Shown one piece after another: positions 24,226 to 36,345 of a stretch of 64,000 bases of DNA (within the stretch, counting starts at the first letter, position 1; the number at the start of each line of letters is the position of its first letter). Below the pieces are notes generated by a model. That model worked only from the letters and a program-made list of their open reading frames with translations. It searched no databases and was not told where the DNA came from. The position numbers and the translations under genes are program-made. Source of the stretch: Inia geoffrensis (lineage: Eukaryota; Chordata; Mammalia; Artiodactyla; Iniidae); the NCBI GenBank assembly GCA_036417435.1, contig CM070904.1:41016408-41080407 (forward strand), read 5' to 3'.

Positions 24226-27200
24226 AGAGGAGAGTATATATCATAAAGAAATTTATGAATATAGGTCTGAAGGCTACTGTACTTCTCCCTTAATTTTGTA
24301 ATTGTTGGATGTTGATCTAATTACTTTCTAAAACTGAATACATCATTTATTTTGTCCATTTTTATTCTGAGTATTGTTTTCCATCTTTACTTAGCATGTT
24401 ACTGTGTAGCATTAAGAAAGTCACTACTTGGTAGGTGTTTTCTAATTCACTATGTGAAATGAATGAAATTTGGAAAATATTTTGACGTGTGGCCAAATTT
24501 CACGTAATTCCTGCAATTAGAAATAATTATTTTTAGATATTATATTTGTGGCACATACATCCTCCTGCCAAACTGTATTGCACAGTACTTTGCCAAGAGA
24601 GCCACAATATGGCTAAAATTAAGCTTTATTAGATATAAGAGGATGAGATGGGATTTAATTCTTTAAGCTGCCTGTAAGTGCTAGAAGACATACGTGCTTT
24701 TATTCTAACCACTAAGTTAAAAGAATGATGCATTATTTTGAAAATCCCAGTGGCAAAAGGCAATTGAAATAATACATGAAGCTTCTTTAAGGAAAATAGC
24801 TTTCTGGTTAAAACTGTAATATTATTTATCTTTCCCGTTCAGCCGTTTGACTCCTTCAGTTTGTAGAAGCCTATTTATTTTAGCAGTTAGGTGGGTTGAA
24901 TTTCTGCCAAGCCAGTATGCTCCCTACATGAATATGCCAGAGGCAATACTGTTTCTCAAAAACCACTTAGAAAGCAGCATTTTTACATAAGTAGGCTCTT
25001 TCATTATTTTTGAATTAACTCTGAGCAATTGCTGTTTATATTATGATTTCCTGGACACCCTGTGGAACGAGGGGGTTCTGAGTTTTGAGGGAGAATTCCC
25101 TTTGGGATTGACAGGGCCTGCGTTTGATTTGGAAAATTGAAGTGAATATAACTTTTTGGTCTAAGTTCTTTGTGAAGGCTGATGTCTTCCTGCAAATCAA
25201 ATACCTTGTGTAAAATCAACTGAAGATAGAATGCAGGGGTACTCGGGTACCCCTAAGATAGAAAACAGGCAAAATCATCCAGGTTTTAAGAGTTCCCAGG
25301 AAGTAGCATCACCTTTACTTTCTTTTCATCTCTACCTCCCTGAAAGTACTGGAAAAAAATCAATATGTTTGACTAATTTCCTGCCCATGATCAAGATCTT
25401 TCTTTCTGTTCCGAGGGAAAGCTGAGTTCCATTATGCCATGGCAGAATTACCTGAAACACTTGCTAAATTTTTAAAGACTCATTTGATGTTTCCTCTGAT
25501 AACAGACATATTAAAAAACAAGAAAATGCCATTGGCTCCTGTGATAACATTTTTTACTCTAAGCAAACATTACTCATTTTTTAAATAAAATACAGAGGTT
25601 ACCTAGTTATTAATTATAATTAACTAATTTTGATGATGATGATGCAATTTCCATTTAATTTCTTTCTGAGGCATTAAATGGCATTGAAATTTAGATCTTA
25701 CAAAATGGCCAGCAGTAGGGGTGGGGGATTAATATACTCTTATTGAATCTTTGTCAACTTATTTCTGTGTTGATTCAAATTAGTTTGGATCAGAGCTTGA
25801 TTTAGTTTCAAAAAAGGAGATGTGAAGGCACTCATTTTGCTTTACAGTGGTGGTCACACGCTAATGATAACAACAGGCATTTTTCTTCTTAATTACAAAT
25901 CATTTCGATTGAATTTGTGTGTTCATCTAAAATCACTTTGTCCGTGAGGAAAATCATGAACTATGCACATTTCTAGAATTAAGAACAGCTTTTTCTTTAA
26001 CATTAAATATATCAACTCCGGCATATTCCCACCCCCTTTGTTAATTAGCATTCTGTTCATGGAGTAATTCATTATTTAAGGTGACTTTGCAATCATTAGT
26101 AGCAGACTTGCACATTTCTTGTAAGGCAGGTCAATTTAATAATTTCTTATTGCAAATGAAAAATTCCAGGTTAGGCACCAAAATATTCAAAGCATTAATG
26201 ACTACTGCATATGTACAATCACTTATCAGGCTGTAATATATTCCCTAGCTTTAGAAAGCTACTGCTACGTAGTGATCTCAATTGATCTGAGTTAAAAGTT
26301 ACTTTGTCTCTTTAACACTTTGTGGCCATGAGAGGTCTTTATAGGGACTAACATTGCAGCCTACAAAACCTAAATAGCCTATAAAACCTTGGGTAATTGC
26401 TTACCTAGTCAGGCAGTTGGTCATCACAGGAATGGCAGAAGGTGTCAAGGTGACATGGTCTAAGGCAGCTGGAGAAAGTTGGACCAGCATAGACCTTCAC
26501 TGAATAGGTACCCTGATTGCAGCAGGGATCCATTGCATTAGAGCAGACAGTTATTAGCAAATAGAAATAAAGTTGTTTCAGTCAGTATATCTAGAGAAAG
26601 GATTTCAGGTGACTAGAAAAGCAGCTTTTCTTCCCACAGACATCATGGCTGGAGTTTGGTCAAGAAGAATTGAGGGCTCAGTAGAGAGTAAACTACACAG
26701 ACCATCCAATTTGAGGTGGTTCAGGTATGGCCCCCTACCCCACCCACCTCCCAGGATAATTTTAGTACATCATGAACAGCTACAAATAAAAGAACACTTG
26801 TTTAAAGTGGAGCACATTTTGGTCTCGCTACCCCCTGCTTTGTCAGGGAGGTGTGCGATGGAGCTTGAAGGAGTATTGAAGTGGCAATAAGGTAGGGGAG
26901 GAATTTGGATTTTGTTTAAAGGGTTAAACAGCCTGCAACCTTCATGAATATCTTAGATCTGTCGTGTCACTGGTTGCCTCCATTGTGGTCACTGTGATTC
27001 ATAAACAAAATATGCTTGGTACGAATGACCTCATCCATTCTGTCTGATGCCTTCATTCCATGGAAGGAGAACCAAGAGGAACAGGTGGAGGTGAGTCAGC
27101 CACCAGCAACAGGGCTCAGGTCTTGCTCTGCCTTGGACTGGCTGAGTGAACTTGGAGAAACCACCTAAGGTCTTTGGAATTCAGTTTTTCAGTAAAATTG

Positions 27201-28189
27201 CTGAATTAAACTAAATTAGCTCTAAAGCTCCCCTTCTAGCTGTAAGAGTCAATAGGCGTAGCGATATCCTGTGTTCACTTTTCTTGGGGAGTTGACTGCC
27301 TAAGTGATCTGAAGCTGGTAAGTGCTTCGTGACTTACTCATGATTTATTTCTAGAACAAATGTATCCCGGTGGGCTGAAATAGAGAAAAGTTGACCCAAG
27401 CCCATTGATTCAGTGCCTAAATGAAGCATCTTAGACATGTCCCTGAGACTGGAAGAATTTATTGACATGGATTAAGATCTACTGTCTTTCAAAGCAGCAG
27501 GTGCTGAAGAGGCATGAGTGCTCTGACAAATGGCCTCACTCCCACCCCTGGGCCTCCAATTATGTCGCTTAGTAGCCTCCAGGGAAATCCCCCCATTCCT
27601 CACCAGCATACCATGTCTCCCCCTAATTTCGTATCTTAGTACCATTAACCCTAATGTCATCAAACAGTCAATTGATTGACAGTTGAGTATTTATCAAAGG
27701 GGACCTTAGGGGACTTAACCCCTCACCTCCCAATAATCATCAGCAGCCCTCCAAAAATAAGCTAAATAAACATAATATCTGTAAAATCATTGTCCTGGGC
27801 AAATGCAGCTTCATGTCAAGTTCCCCAGTCTCTTTCCAACTGCACTACCAACCCTAAGGCTTAACTGCCTTATGGACAGTTAAGCCATTCTGGCGCTTCC
27901 AACGAGATGTAGTTCAGAACTACTGTGAGCCTAGGTGTTGCGCTGGTGGATTGACCAGTTTCAACTGCAGGGTCCAACCTCAAGTTCAGAGATTGCGGCA
28001 GCAAGTGTCTGCTGCGTCTTGGAGCTGAGACGTTTGGGGTACGTTCTCAGCATTGATCGTCAGACACTTAAGTTCTGCGTGGTGTTACCGGGAGACAGCC
28101 ATGGCAAAGGAAAGAGAAGCAGCAATGATGGCTGTCTTGTCTTATTGTTGAGGCTTATGGACTCATGAATGCTTAGTACCAGCTCACAC
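24226..28189. other. Long unique stretch, partly possible conserved non-coding DNA
   Basis: 4 kb with no recognised young repeat. 25560-26330 is AT-rich with many homeodomain-like TAATTA cores and little simple repetition, as seen in conserved non-coding elements. A MIR-like piece lies at about 27090-27250 (TCTTGCTCTGCCTTGGACTG). 27890-28230 is richer in CpG than its surroundings. No coding exon is supported. Confidence 0.4.
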
Positions 28190-28310
28190 TGACAAAGAGG
28201 CTACGCGAGGACCAGCGACCTTGTCTGTTTCACTACTAATCTAGCTTCAGCGCCTAACACAGTGTTAACTCATGGTAAGCACTTAGCAATGTAGGTTGAA
28301 TGACCGATGA
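28190..28310 (+). repeat. LINE-2 3' end fragment
   Basis: Carries the L2 terminal pattern AGCGCCTAACACAGTGTTAA and TGGTAAGCACTTAGCAATGT. Confidence 0.5.
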
Positions 28311-28321
28311 TGAGGCCACAT

Positions 28322-28545
28322 AGAGCAGTGGTTCACAGCACAGATTCTGGGACCAGACCACCTTGTTCCAAATCCTGGCTCCACTGCTTGCTAATTGGGA
28401 ATGTGAGCAAGTGAGTAAGCTGTGTCTCAGTTTCCCCATTTTAAAGTAGGAATAACAGTAGTATATATCTCAAAGTTAGGCAGGATAAATAAAATGGTGT
28501 TTATGAACAGTGCCTGGCATGCACTATAAATATTTATTAAACAGC
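28322..28545 (+). repeat. MIR SINE fossil
   Basis: Good MIR order: GAGCAGTGGTTCACAGCACA, TCCTGGCTCCACTGCTTGCT, GTGTCTCAGTTTCCCCATTT, ACAGTGCCTGGCATGCAC. Confidence 0.88.
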
Positions 28546-30536
28546 TAGAGTAATCAGTTTACATGCCCCCACGTCCTTTTCCATCATTACTTAGGTTTTG
28601 TTTTTGGAACTAAAGTTTGAGTTTGTGAGAACACATGCTAACCAAGCATGGGCCTGGACTGAAACACACTTCTGCCTTAAGACCTCTGGCTGTGCAGCCT
28701 TCTATTTATACAATACTCTAAAGCTTCTCTTTCCATCAATCTTGTTAAAATGCTACTTGACTTACCCTTCTCGACTGAGAGTTCTTTGAAAGCAGACACC
28801 ATCCAATAGGGCCGGATTTAAACGGGTACTCAGTGGTTTTGGAATGAATGCGTGATGTACCCAGTGAATGGCTGCTTGTTGGTCTTTTACTCACTCCTGG
28901 GGAAGGAATTGCAAACCCCTCCCCCATCTCACAGGTTTTTCTTTACCCGTGGTCCATCAGTGTCATATGTACATGCACAGTCCTGGTCACTCCAACCTCC
29001 CCACCCAGCTGTTGTTATCTTCAGCACAATCTCTGATCATCACCTCTCCTCAGCCTTCCCAGGAAACCCCTTTACTTTCCCCCAATATCAGCTCTCTCTT
29101 CCCTTCCCTGTCTCTTCCACATGGCTTGCAAGCTTTGACATTTACGTTAGCAATCTTGCTTTGTTCCTGTCTTTTATTTTAAGTCAGGTCGAATCCTTTT
29201 GGTAAACTGTAAAAGAATTAGTTGCAAACAAACCATTATTATCATTTTCCTTTGCAACCTTTTGTTTTTCCCATTCACCCTCATAAAACACCGCAAGCTG
29301 CTCCACTTCTTTCCCCGATGGTTAAAACATCTTCATGACAGTATTTTTTTGATTTTGCTCTTGCTTTGGTTTACATTCAAAGTTCTGCTGGTCACAGCTG
29401 TGATTTAGTTCGATCTGTATCTGATTCAATTCACATCTCATGTAAAGAGTGAGGAAGTAAAGTAGATGGGGTGATTTACCTCCCTATTGTCTCATACCAG
29501 TCTCCCTCTTTGAAGCACTTCTGATCTGCCTAACAGATGGAAGTGACATACAGGAAATATTTCAATCATAGTACAAGGCAACCCATAAGATAAAACCGTC
29601 TGGTCTTAAACCATTGGCTCATAAACTCTGAATTGCTCCGAAACCCGCTTAGTGTGGGATCACTGTGTGCAAGTGTAGTCGGGCATTTGGCCATTCTTTT
29701 ACTGGGTCATTTTGGGGTATTGCTATCCTAGCTCCTATTATGTTATAATCTCCATGAGAATCAGGAGCCCATCTTCTTCTTCCTCTGTGTATTTTCATGA
29801 TTCTCAGCATGGGTCTGCACAGAGAGGACACTTGACGAGCACCACTGATGCACAGATGATTACTGCCTTCTGCCTTGACCCAGTTCTGGGCATTCTCCGG
29901 GCACAGGTGCATACCAGGAAGAGCGGGAAGCCTCCTAGCTGGCATTTCCTGTGGCTCCGCAGACACTCCTTGTGCCTCTGGGTAGGCTTTCTAATGAAAC
30001 TGACTTCCAGGGGCTAATTCTGCCACTGCAGATCCTGATTTTTCTTCTTCTTCCAAAAACCATTTTTCCTCCGTGTCTTCGAGAGGTCCACCCCTCAGGG
30101 GAGTAATAGCAGCAGATTGGTTATACTAAGCATCCCACCTCGGGGTTCAGTTTTGAATTTTTCACAACAACCCAGTCATCTGTATAGTCGAGATGGAACT
30201 TCACAAAGCCGCTTAATTTTTTTAAGCTTCATAACTCTAGATAATTTTTATCTAGGTTTCCAGTCCTCTCTTGGATTCCCAGGGAAGACTCTGTCAAACC
30301 GGAAACTCAAATGCATGCCCTTTGTCACTGTCTTTTCTTGCCTTTCGTTACCCCAAATGCTAATAATGTGGAGCTAAGTAGTACATATTGGAAGAGTGTT
30401 GATATTTTGTTTGCATATAATCTGTTTAACCATAAAGCTGATGTGAGCAAGGCAGGCACACAAATAAAGATGGGGAAAATTTTAGGGATGTTCAGAGAAT
30501 GTGACTCGGGCCCTTTTTTTTTTTCCATCCATGCAG
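28546..30536. other. Intronic sequence upstream of the first exon
   Basis: No second exon or known repeat was recognised. Several open frames (28852-29205, 29712-30017) have no family signature. The T tract at 30514-30524 is the polypyrimidine tract of the exon acceptor. Confidence 0.45.
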
Positions 30537-30692
30537 TCTCTAGACCCGTGGAAAAGACATTATGTTTGGGACCTGCCCCTTCAGCTTCTCAGCTCTGCAA
30601 TATCCCTTGCTCTACAGACTGTATAGTATCTTCCTGGTCAGCATGGGGCTTGTGCGTCCATGAAAACTGCCACGATCCTCAGGGAAGAAAAG
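30537..30692 (+). CDS. THSD7A: Internal coding exon of a thrombospondin type 1 domain-containing 7 protein (probably THSD7A)
   Basis: This 156-base exon is preceded by a long T tract and ends its acceptor in ATGCAG; its donor reads AAAG|gtgagt. The acceptor splits a codon after its first base and the donor does the same, so it is a symmetric phase-1 exon. It encodes about 52 residues with no stop and six cysteines. A C-terminal cysteine cluster of one TSP1 repeat (LCNIPCSTDC) is followed by the start of the next, SSWSAWGLC, whose WxxW spacing is the usual C-mannosylation motif. THSD7A is a large single-pass membrane protein with many TSP1 repeats, expressed in endothelium and podocytes, and is an autoantigen in membranous nephropathy. 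The family assignment rests on my recognition of the joined exon sequence; the paralogue THSD7B is the main alternative. No TSP1 exon was recognised in the 30 kb upstream. Confidence 0.85.
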
Positions 30693-30938
30693 GTGAGTGC
30701 CTTGTATGTATGTGCTTCATTTCCTTCTAGTGCACGCTATTTATTCTGGTCACTAAATAGCCCCTTAAGTCTGCTTAGGACAATATTTGTTTGTGAAATG
30801 TAGATAACCAGCTCAAGTCTGACAGCATTCAGTTATTAAGGAAGCATTGGAGACATTTCTGTGGACACAGAATCCTACCCTGGTTGACCTTTCAATTAGG
30901 CTCGTAGCTGGTGAAGTGACTATTACTGAAAACTGGTA

Positions 30939-31151
30939 TAATTTAACCCTGCAAGATATTTGCTCCTGACCAAAATGTCCATAAGACACACCAAAACGTC
31001 CTTCATATTTGGTCCCGTCCAAAACATCCATGAGCATATTTATCCCATGCCACATGATTTGATTAGGACCAAATTTCAAGGAGCTTTTGCCATGCACCAA
31101 ATGTCTTATGGACATTTTGGACCGGATGAAATATCTGCTAACCATAAATTA
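30939..31151. mobile_element. Unclassified palindromic element (MITE-like)
   Basis: A perfect 19-base inverted repeat, CCAAAATGTCCATAAGACA at 30970-30988 and its complement at 31102-31120, is embedded in longer imperfect arms that reach TAATTTA at 30939 and TAAATTA at 31151. The loop carries further short copies of the motif CCAAAAYGTCC. No transposase frame fits in 213 bases. I do not recognise the family. It sits 250 bases after an exon donor. Confidence 0.6.
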
Positions 31152-31399
31152 ATGATTTTTTTATATGTAATGGTTATACTGTAGAAATTAGATACAATTT
31201 CTGTAATCATATCAACAAACAACGGTTTTGCATATCTATTTATTATTTTCAGATTCCCAGAGGCTGAATCACATACTGAATTTGATGTTATACTTCAAAT
31301 TTTCATGAGGGGCATTTATGTGTGTTGTTTTCTATTGATGTTGTCCTCAGGCTTAAAGCGAAATCTTCAACCTTTGTGTGCTTGTTTATATTTGTAACG
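31152..31399. other. Short AT-rich unique stretch
   Basis: Nothing recognised. Confidence 0.35.
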
Positions 31400-32106
31400 C
31401 TATGAGACTAGATATCAATTACAGGAAAAAAACTGTAAAATATACAAACACATGGAGGCTAAACAATACACTACTAAATAACCAAGAGATCACTGAAGAA
31501 ATAAAAGAGAAATCAAAAACTACGTAGAAACAAATGACAATGAAAACATCATGACCCAAAACCTATGGGATGCAGCAAAAGCAGTTCTAAGAGGGAAGTT
31601 TATAGCAATAAATGCTGCCTTAAGAAACAAGAAAAATCTCAAATAAACAACCTGACCTTACACCTAAAGCAATTAGAGAAAGAAGAACCAAAAAAACCCC
31701 CAAAGTTAGCAGAAGGAAAGAAATCATACAAATCAGATCAGAAATAAACGAAAAGGAAATGAAGAAAACCATAGCTAAGATCAATAAAACTAAAAGCTGG
31801 TTATTTGAGAAGATAAACAAAGTTGATAAACCATTAGCCAGACTCATCAAGAAGAAAATGGAGAAGACTCATATCAATAGAATTAGAAATGAAAAAGAAG
31901 AAGTAAAAACTGACACTGCAGAAATACAAAAGATCATGAGAGATTACTATAAGCAACTCTATGCCAATAAAATGGACAACCTGGAAGAAATGGACAAATT
32001 CTTAGAAAAGCACAACCTTCTGAGACTGAACCAGGAAGAAATAGAAAATATAAACAGACAAATCACAAGCACTGAAATTGAAACTGTGATTAAAAATCTT
32101 TCAACA
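31400..32106 (+). mobile_element. LINE-1, 5'-truncated, part before the SINE
   Basis: L1 ORF2 from the end of the endonuclease region: AACACATGGAGGCTAAACAA near 31446, and a readable linker at 31759-32100. Continues at 32304. Confidence 0.93.
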
Positions 32107-32303
32107 GGGTTTCCCTGGTGGTGCAGTGGTTGAGAGCCTGCCTGCCAGTGCAGGGGACACAGCTTCGTGCCCCGGTCTGGGAAGATCCCACATGCCGCGG
32201 CTGGTCCTGTGAGCCATGGCCACTGAGCCTCCACATCTGGAGCCTGTGCTCCACAACGGGAGAGGCCACAACAGTGAGAGGCCCGCGTACTGCAAAAAAA
32301 AAA
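32107..32303 (+). mobile_element. CHR-type SINE inserted in the LINE-1
   Basis: Begins GGTTTCCCTGGTGGTGCAGT and ends in an A tail. A 15-base target duplication, AAAAATCTTTCAACA, flanks it at 32092-32106 and 32304-32318. Removing the SINE and one copy restores the L1 sequence. Confidence 0.97.
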
Positions 32304-35057
32304 AAAAATCTTTCAACAAACAAAAGCCCAGGACCAGATGGCTGCACAGGCGAACTCTATCAAACATTTAGAGAAGAGCTAACACCTATCCTTCTCAAAC
32401 TCTTCCAGAGTATAGCAGAGGGAGGAACACTCCCAAACTCATTCTGCAAGGCCACCATCACTCTGAGACTAAAACCACACAAAGAGGTCACAAAAAAAGA
32501 AAACTACAGGCCAAAATCTCTGATGAACATAGATGCAAAAATCCTCAACAAAATACTAGCAAACAGAATCCAACAGCACATTAAAAGGCTCATACACCAT
32601 GATCAAGTGGGGTTTATTCCAGGAATGCAAGGATTCTTCAATATACACAAATCAATCAATGTGATACACCATATTAACAAACTGAAGGATAAAAACCATA
32701 TGATCATCTCAATAGATGCAGAAAAAGCTTTCAACAAAATTCAACACCTATTTATGATAAAAACCCTCCAGAAAGTAGGCATAGAGGGAGCCTACCTCAA
32801 CATAATAAAGGCCATACATGACAAACCCACATCCAGCATCGTTCTCGATGGTGAAAAACTGGAACCATTTCCTCTAAGATCAGGAACAAGACAAGGTTGC
32901 CCACTCTCACCACTGTCATTCAACATAGCTTTGGAAGTTTTAGCCACAACAATCAGAGAAGAAAAAGAAACAAAAGGAATCCAAATTGGAAAAGAGGAAG
33001 TAATACTGTCACTGTTTGTAGATGACATGATACTATACATAGAGAATCCTAAAGATGCTCCCAGAAAACTACTAGAGCTAATCAATGAATTTGGTAAAGT
33101 TGCAGGATACAAAATTAATGCACAAAACTCTCTTGCATTCCTATACACTAGTGATGAAAATTCTGAAAGAGAAATTAAGGAAACACTCCCATTTACCATT
33201 GCAACAAAAAGAATAAAATACCTAGGAATAAACTACCTAAGGAAACAAAAGACCTGTATGCAGAAAACTGTGAGACACTGATGAAAGAAATTAAAGGTGA
33301 TACAAACAGATGGAGATATATACCATGTTCTTAGATTGCAAGAATCAACATTGTGAAATTACTTATAGTACCCAAAGCAATCTACAGATTCAGTACAATC
33401 CCTATCAAACTATCACTGGCATTTTTCACAGGACAAAACATTTCACAATTTGTATGGAAACACAAAAGACCCCGAATAACCAAAGCAATCTTGAGAAAGA
33501 AAAACGGAGCTGGAGGAATCAGGCTCCATGACTTCAGACTATACTACCAAGCTATAGTAATCAAGGCAGTATGCTAGTGACACAAAAACAGAAATATAGA
33601 TCAATGGAACAGGATAGAAAGCCCAGAGATAAACCCACACATGTAAGGTCACCTTACCCTTGATAAAGGAGGCAAGAATATACAAGGGAGAAAAGACAGC
33701 CTCTTCAATAAGTGGTGCTGGGAAAACTGGACAGCTACATGTAAAAGAATGAAGTTAGAACACTCCCTAACACCATACACACACAACAAAAACCCTCAAA
33801 ATGCATTAAAGACCTAAATGTAAGGCCAGACTGTATAAAACTCTTAGAGGAAAACATAGGCAGAACACTCTATGACAAATTACAGCAAGATCGTTTTTGA
33901 CCCACCTCCTAGTGAAATGGAAATAAAAACAAAAATGAACAAATGGGACCTAATGAAACTTAAAAGGTTTTGCACAGCAAGGGAAACCATAAACAAGACG
34001 AAAAGACAACTCTAAGAATGGGAGAAAATATTTGCAGATGAAGCAACTGACAAAGGATTAATCTCCAAAATATACAAGCAGATCATGGAGCTCAATATCA
34101 GAATAAGAAACAACCCAATCCAAAAATTGGCAGAAGACCTAAATAGACATTTCTCCAAAGAAGATATATAGATTGCCAACAAACACATGAAAGGATGCTC
34201 AACATCACTAATCATTAGAGAAGTGCAAATCAGATCTACAGTGAGGTATCACCTCGCACCAGTCAGAATGGCTGTCATCAAAAAATCTACAAACAATAAA
34301 TGGGTGTGGAGAAAAGGGAACCCTCTTGCACTCTTGGTGGGAATGTAAATTGATACAGCCACTATGGAGAACAGTATGGAGGTTCCTTAAAAAACTAAAA
34401 ATACAACTACCATACTACCCAACAATCCCACTACTGGGCATATACCCTGAGGAAACCATAATTCAAAAAGAGTCATGTACCACAATGTTCACTGCAGCAC
34501 TATTTACAGTAGCCAAGACATGGAAGCAACCTAAGTGTTCATCAACAGATGAATGGATAAAGAAGATGTGGCACATATATACAATGGAATATTACTCAGC
34601 CATAAAAAGAAACGAAATTGTAATGAGGTGGATAGACCTCGAATCTGTCATACAGAGTGAAGTAAGTCAGAAAGAGAAAGACAAATACCATATGCTAACA
34701 CATATATATGGAATTTAAGAAAAAAAAATGTCATGAAGAACCTAGGGGTAAGACGGGAATAAAGACACAGACCTACTAGCGAATGGACTTGAGGACATGG
34801 GGAGGGGGAAGGGTAAGCTGTGATGAAGTGAGCGAGTGGCATTGACATATATACACTACCAAATGTAAAATAAATAGCTAGTGGGAAGCAGCCACATAGC
34901 ACAGGGAGATCAGCTTGGTGCTTTGTGTACACCTAGAGGGGTGGGTTAGGGATGGTGGGAGGGAGATGTGGGGATATAGGTATATGTATAGCTGATTCAC
35001 TTTGTTATACCACAGAAACTAACACAACATTGTAAAGCAATTATACTCCAATAAAGA
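32304..35057 (+). mobile_element. LINE-1, part after the SINE (reverse transcriptase to 3' end)
   Basis: A single frame from 32310 to 33281 covers most of the reverse transcriptase: [13 protein letters not shown], then [12 protein letters not shown] with the motif A aspartate, then [15 protein letters not shown], then [11 protein letters not shown], the catalytic DD box with V in place of the usual A. It fails at 33281 through a frameshift, and later segments (33310-33577, 34326-34718) are in other frames. The 3' UTR has a G-rich tract near 34800 and ends CCAATAAAGATGTTAAAAAAA. It lacks the 5' UTR, ORF1 and most of the endonuclease, so it cannot move by itself. It is clearly younger than the L1 at 513. 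Confidence 0.95.
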
Positions 35058-35569
35058 TGTTAAAAAAAACCCCACAAAATTCTTCAGTGGCCAAGAGACA
35101 GATACAATGGATAAAATAAAGAAATTTAAATAATCAAAAAAAATTTTTTTTAAAAAGAAAAGAAGCCCTTGATGGGAGCAGTAGTGAATATATATAAATA
35201 TATATATATATTTATATATCTATATATATTTAAAACAAAACAAAATATTAGATGGCCCTATATCATCCTAATTATCTAAGCTCAATTTGTAAAATCCATT
35301 TATGATTTTACTGGGGCAGATTGTAAAAATCAATTTCATAGAAACTTTCAGAGGTCAGTTAACATCAACATGGTCTGCAGATCACAAATTAGAGAATAAA
35401 GATAAAAATTTTGTTTCCTTGATTCTTAGATCCATTCTTTTCACACGTTTTGGTTTCTAGATCGAATTGTGCCACAAAATCAATAAGCACATTTTATGTG
35501 GAGGTTGTTTTTTCTTTAGAGCATTGTAATAAAATCAACATAACATCTTATAAAGGATGATATCTTATA
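35058..35569. other. AT-rich sequence with TA repeats
   Basis: A TATA-rich stretch lies at about 35186-35232. No gene recognised. Confidence 0.5.
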
Positions 35570-35644
35570 ATTAATTTTTATCATCTTTATTGTGATATAA
35601 CTGACATATAACTGTGTAATTTTAAGGTACACAACATGATGATT

Positions 35645-35672
35645 TGATATATATATGATGATTTGATATATA

Positions 35673-35716
<44 letters not shown>

Positions 35717-35728
35717 CATATATATGAT
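35645..35728. repeat. (TA)n microsatellite
   Basis: Long alternating TA with minor interruptions, self-complementary. Confidence 0.9.
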
Positions 35729-35911
35729 TACTGCAGTGAGGTTAGTTAATATATCCATCACCTCACAGAGTTCCCTTTTTTTTGTGGTAAGGACTTTTAA
35801 TATTTTTCTCTCTCTGTACCCTTGTGTCCATTGACACATTACTCACAGTAGTCAATATGTGGAACCAGATAAAATGCCCAAAGACAGATTAATGGATAAA
35901 GAAAATGTTAT

Positions 35912-35926
35912 ATATGTATATATCTC

Positions 35927-35957
<31 letters not shown>

Positions 35958-35971
35958 CATATATATAGAAA

Positions 35972-36007
<36 letters not shown>
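35912..36007. repeat. (TA)n microsatellite
   Basis: Two TA blocks with a short interruption (TTATATCAT and AGAAAG), inside the old L1 end. Confidence 0.9.
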
Positions 36008-36010
<3 letters not shown>

Positions 36011-36345
36011 TATTTTTCGGCCATAAAAAAGAAGGAAATCCTACCATTTGTGACAATATTGAGGAAGCTTGAGGGCATTATACAAAGTGGAATAAGTCAG
36101 ACAGAGAGAGACAAATACTGTATAATCTCACTTTTATGTAGATTCTAAAAAACCCAAACTCATAGTAATAGAGGGTAGAATGGTGGTTGCCAGGGGCTAG
36201 GTGGTGGGGAAAATGGGGAGATGTTGATCAAAGTATACAAACTTCCAGTTGCAAGATGAATAAGTTCTTAGGATCTAATGTGCAGCATCTAATGGTTAAC
36301 AATACTGTATTTATACTTAAAAGTTGCTAAGAGATTAAATCTTAA

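Larger units (their letters stand above)
35570..36345 (+). mobile_element. Old LINE-1 3' region with TA expansions
   Basis: 35610-35770 matches an old L1 3' UTR (AAGGTACACAACATGATGAT, ATATATCCATCACCTCACAG). 35835-36340 matches another old L1 3' end (GAATATTTTTCGGCCATAAA, TGGTGGTTGCCAGGGGCTAG). They may be one element or two. Confidence 0.75.

Noticed and set aside
28852..29205. 117-codon open frame
   Set aside because: Pyrimidine-rich composition gives Ser/Pro/Leu/Phe-rich products in three frames at once. No domain and no splice context.
32118..33281. 387-codon open frame as a new gene
   Set aside because: It starts inside a SINE and continues into L1 ORF2. The join is explained by an insertion with a target duplication, and the frame breaks at 33281.
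35516..35839. 107-codon minus-strand frame
   Set aside because: Largely a translation of TA repeats into Tyr/Ile runs, within old L1 sequence.
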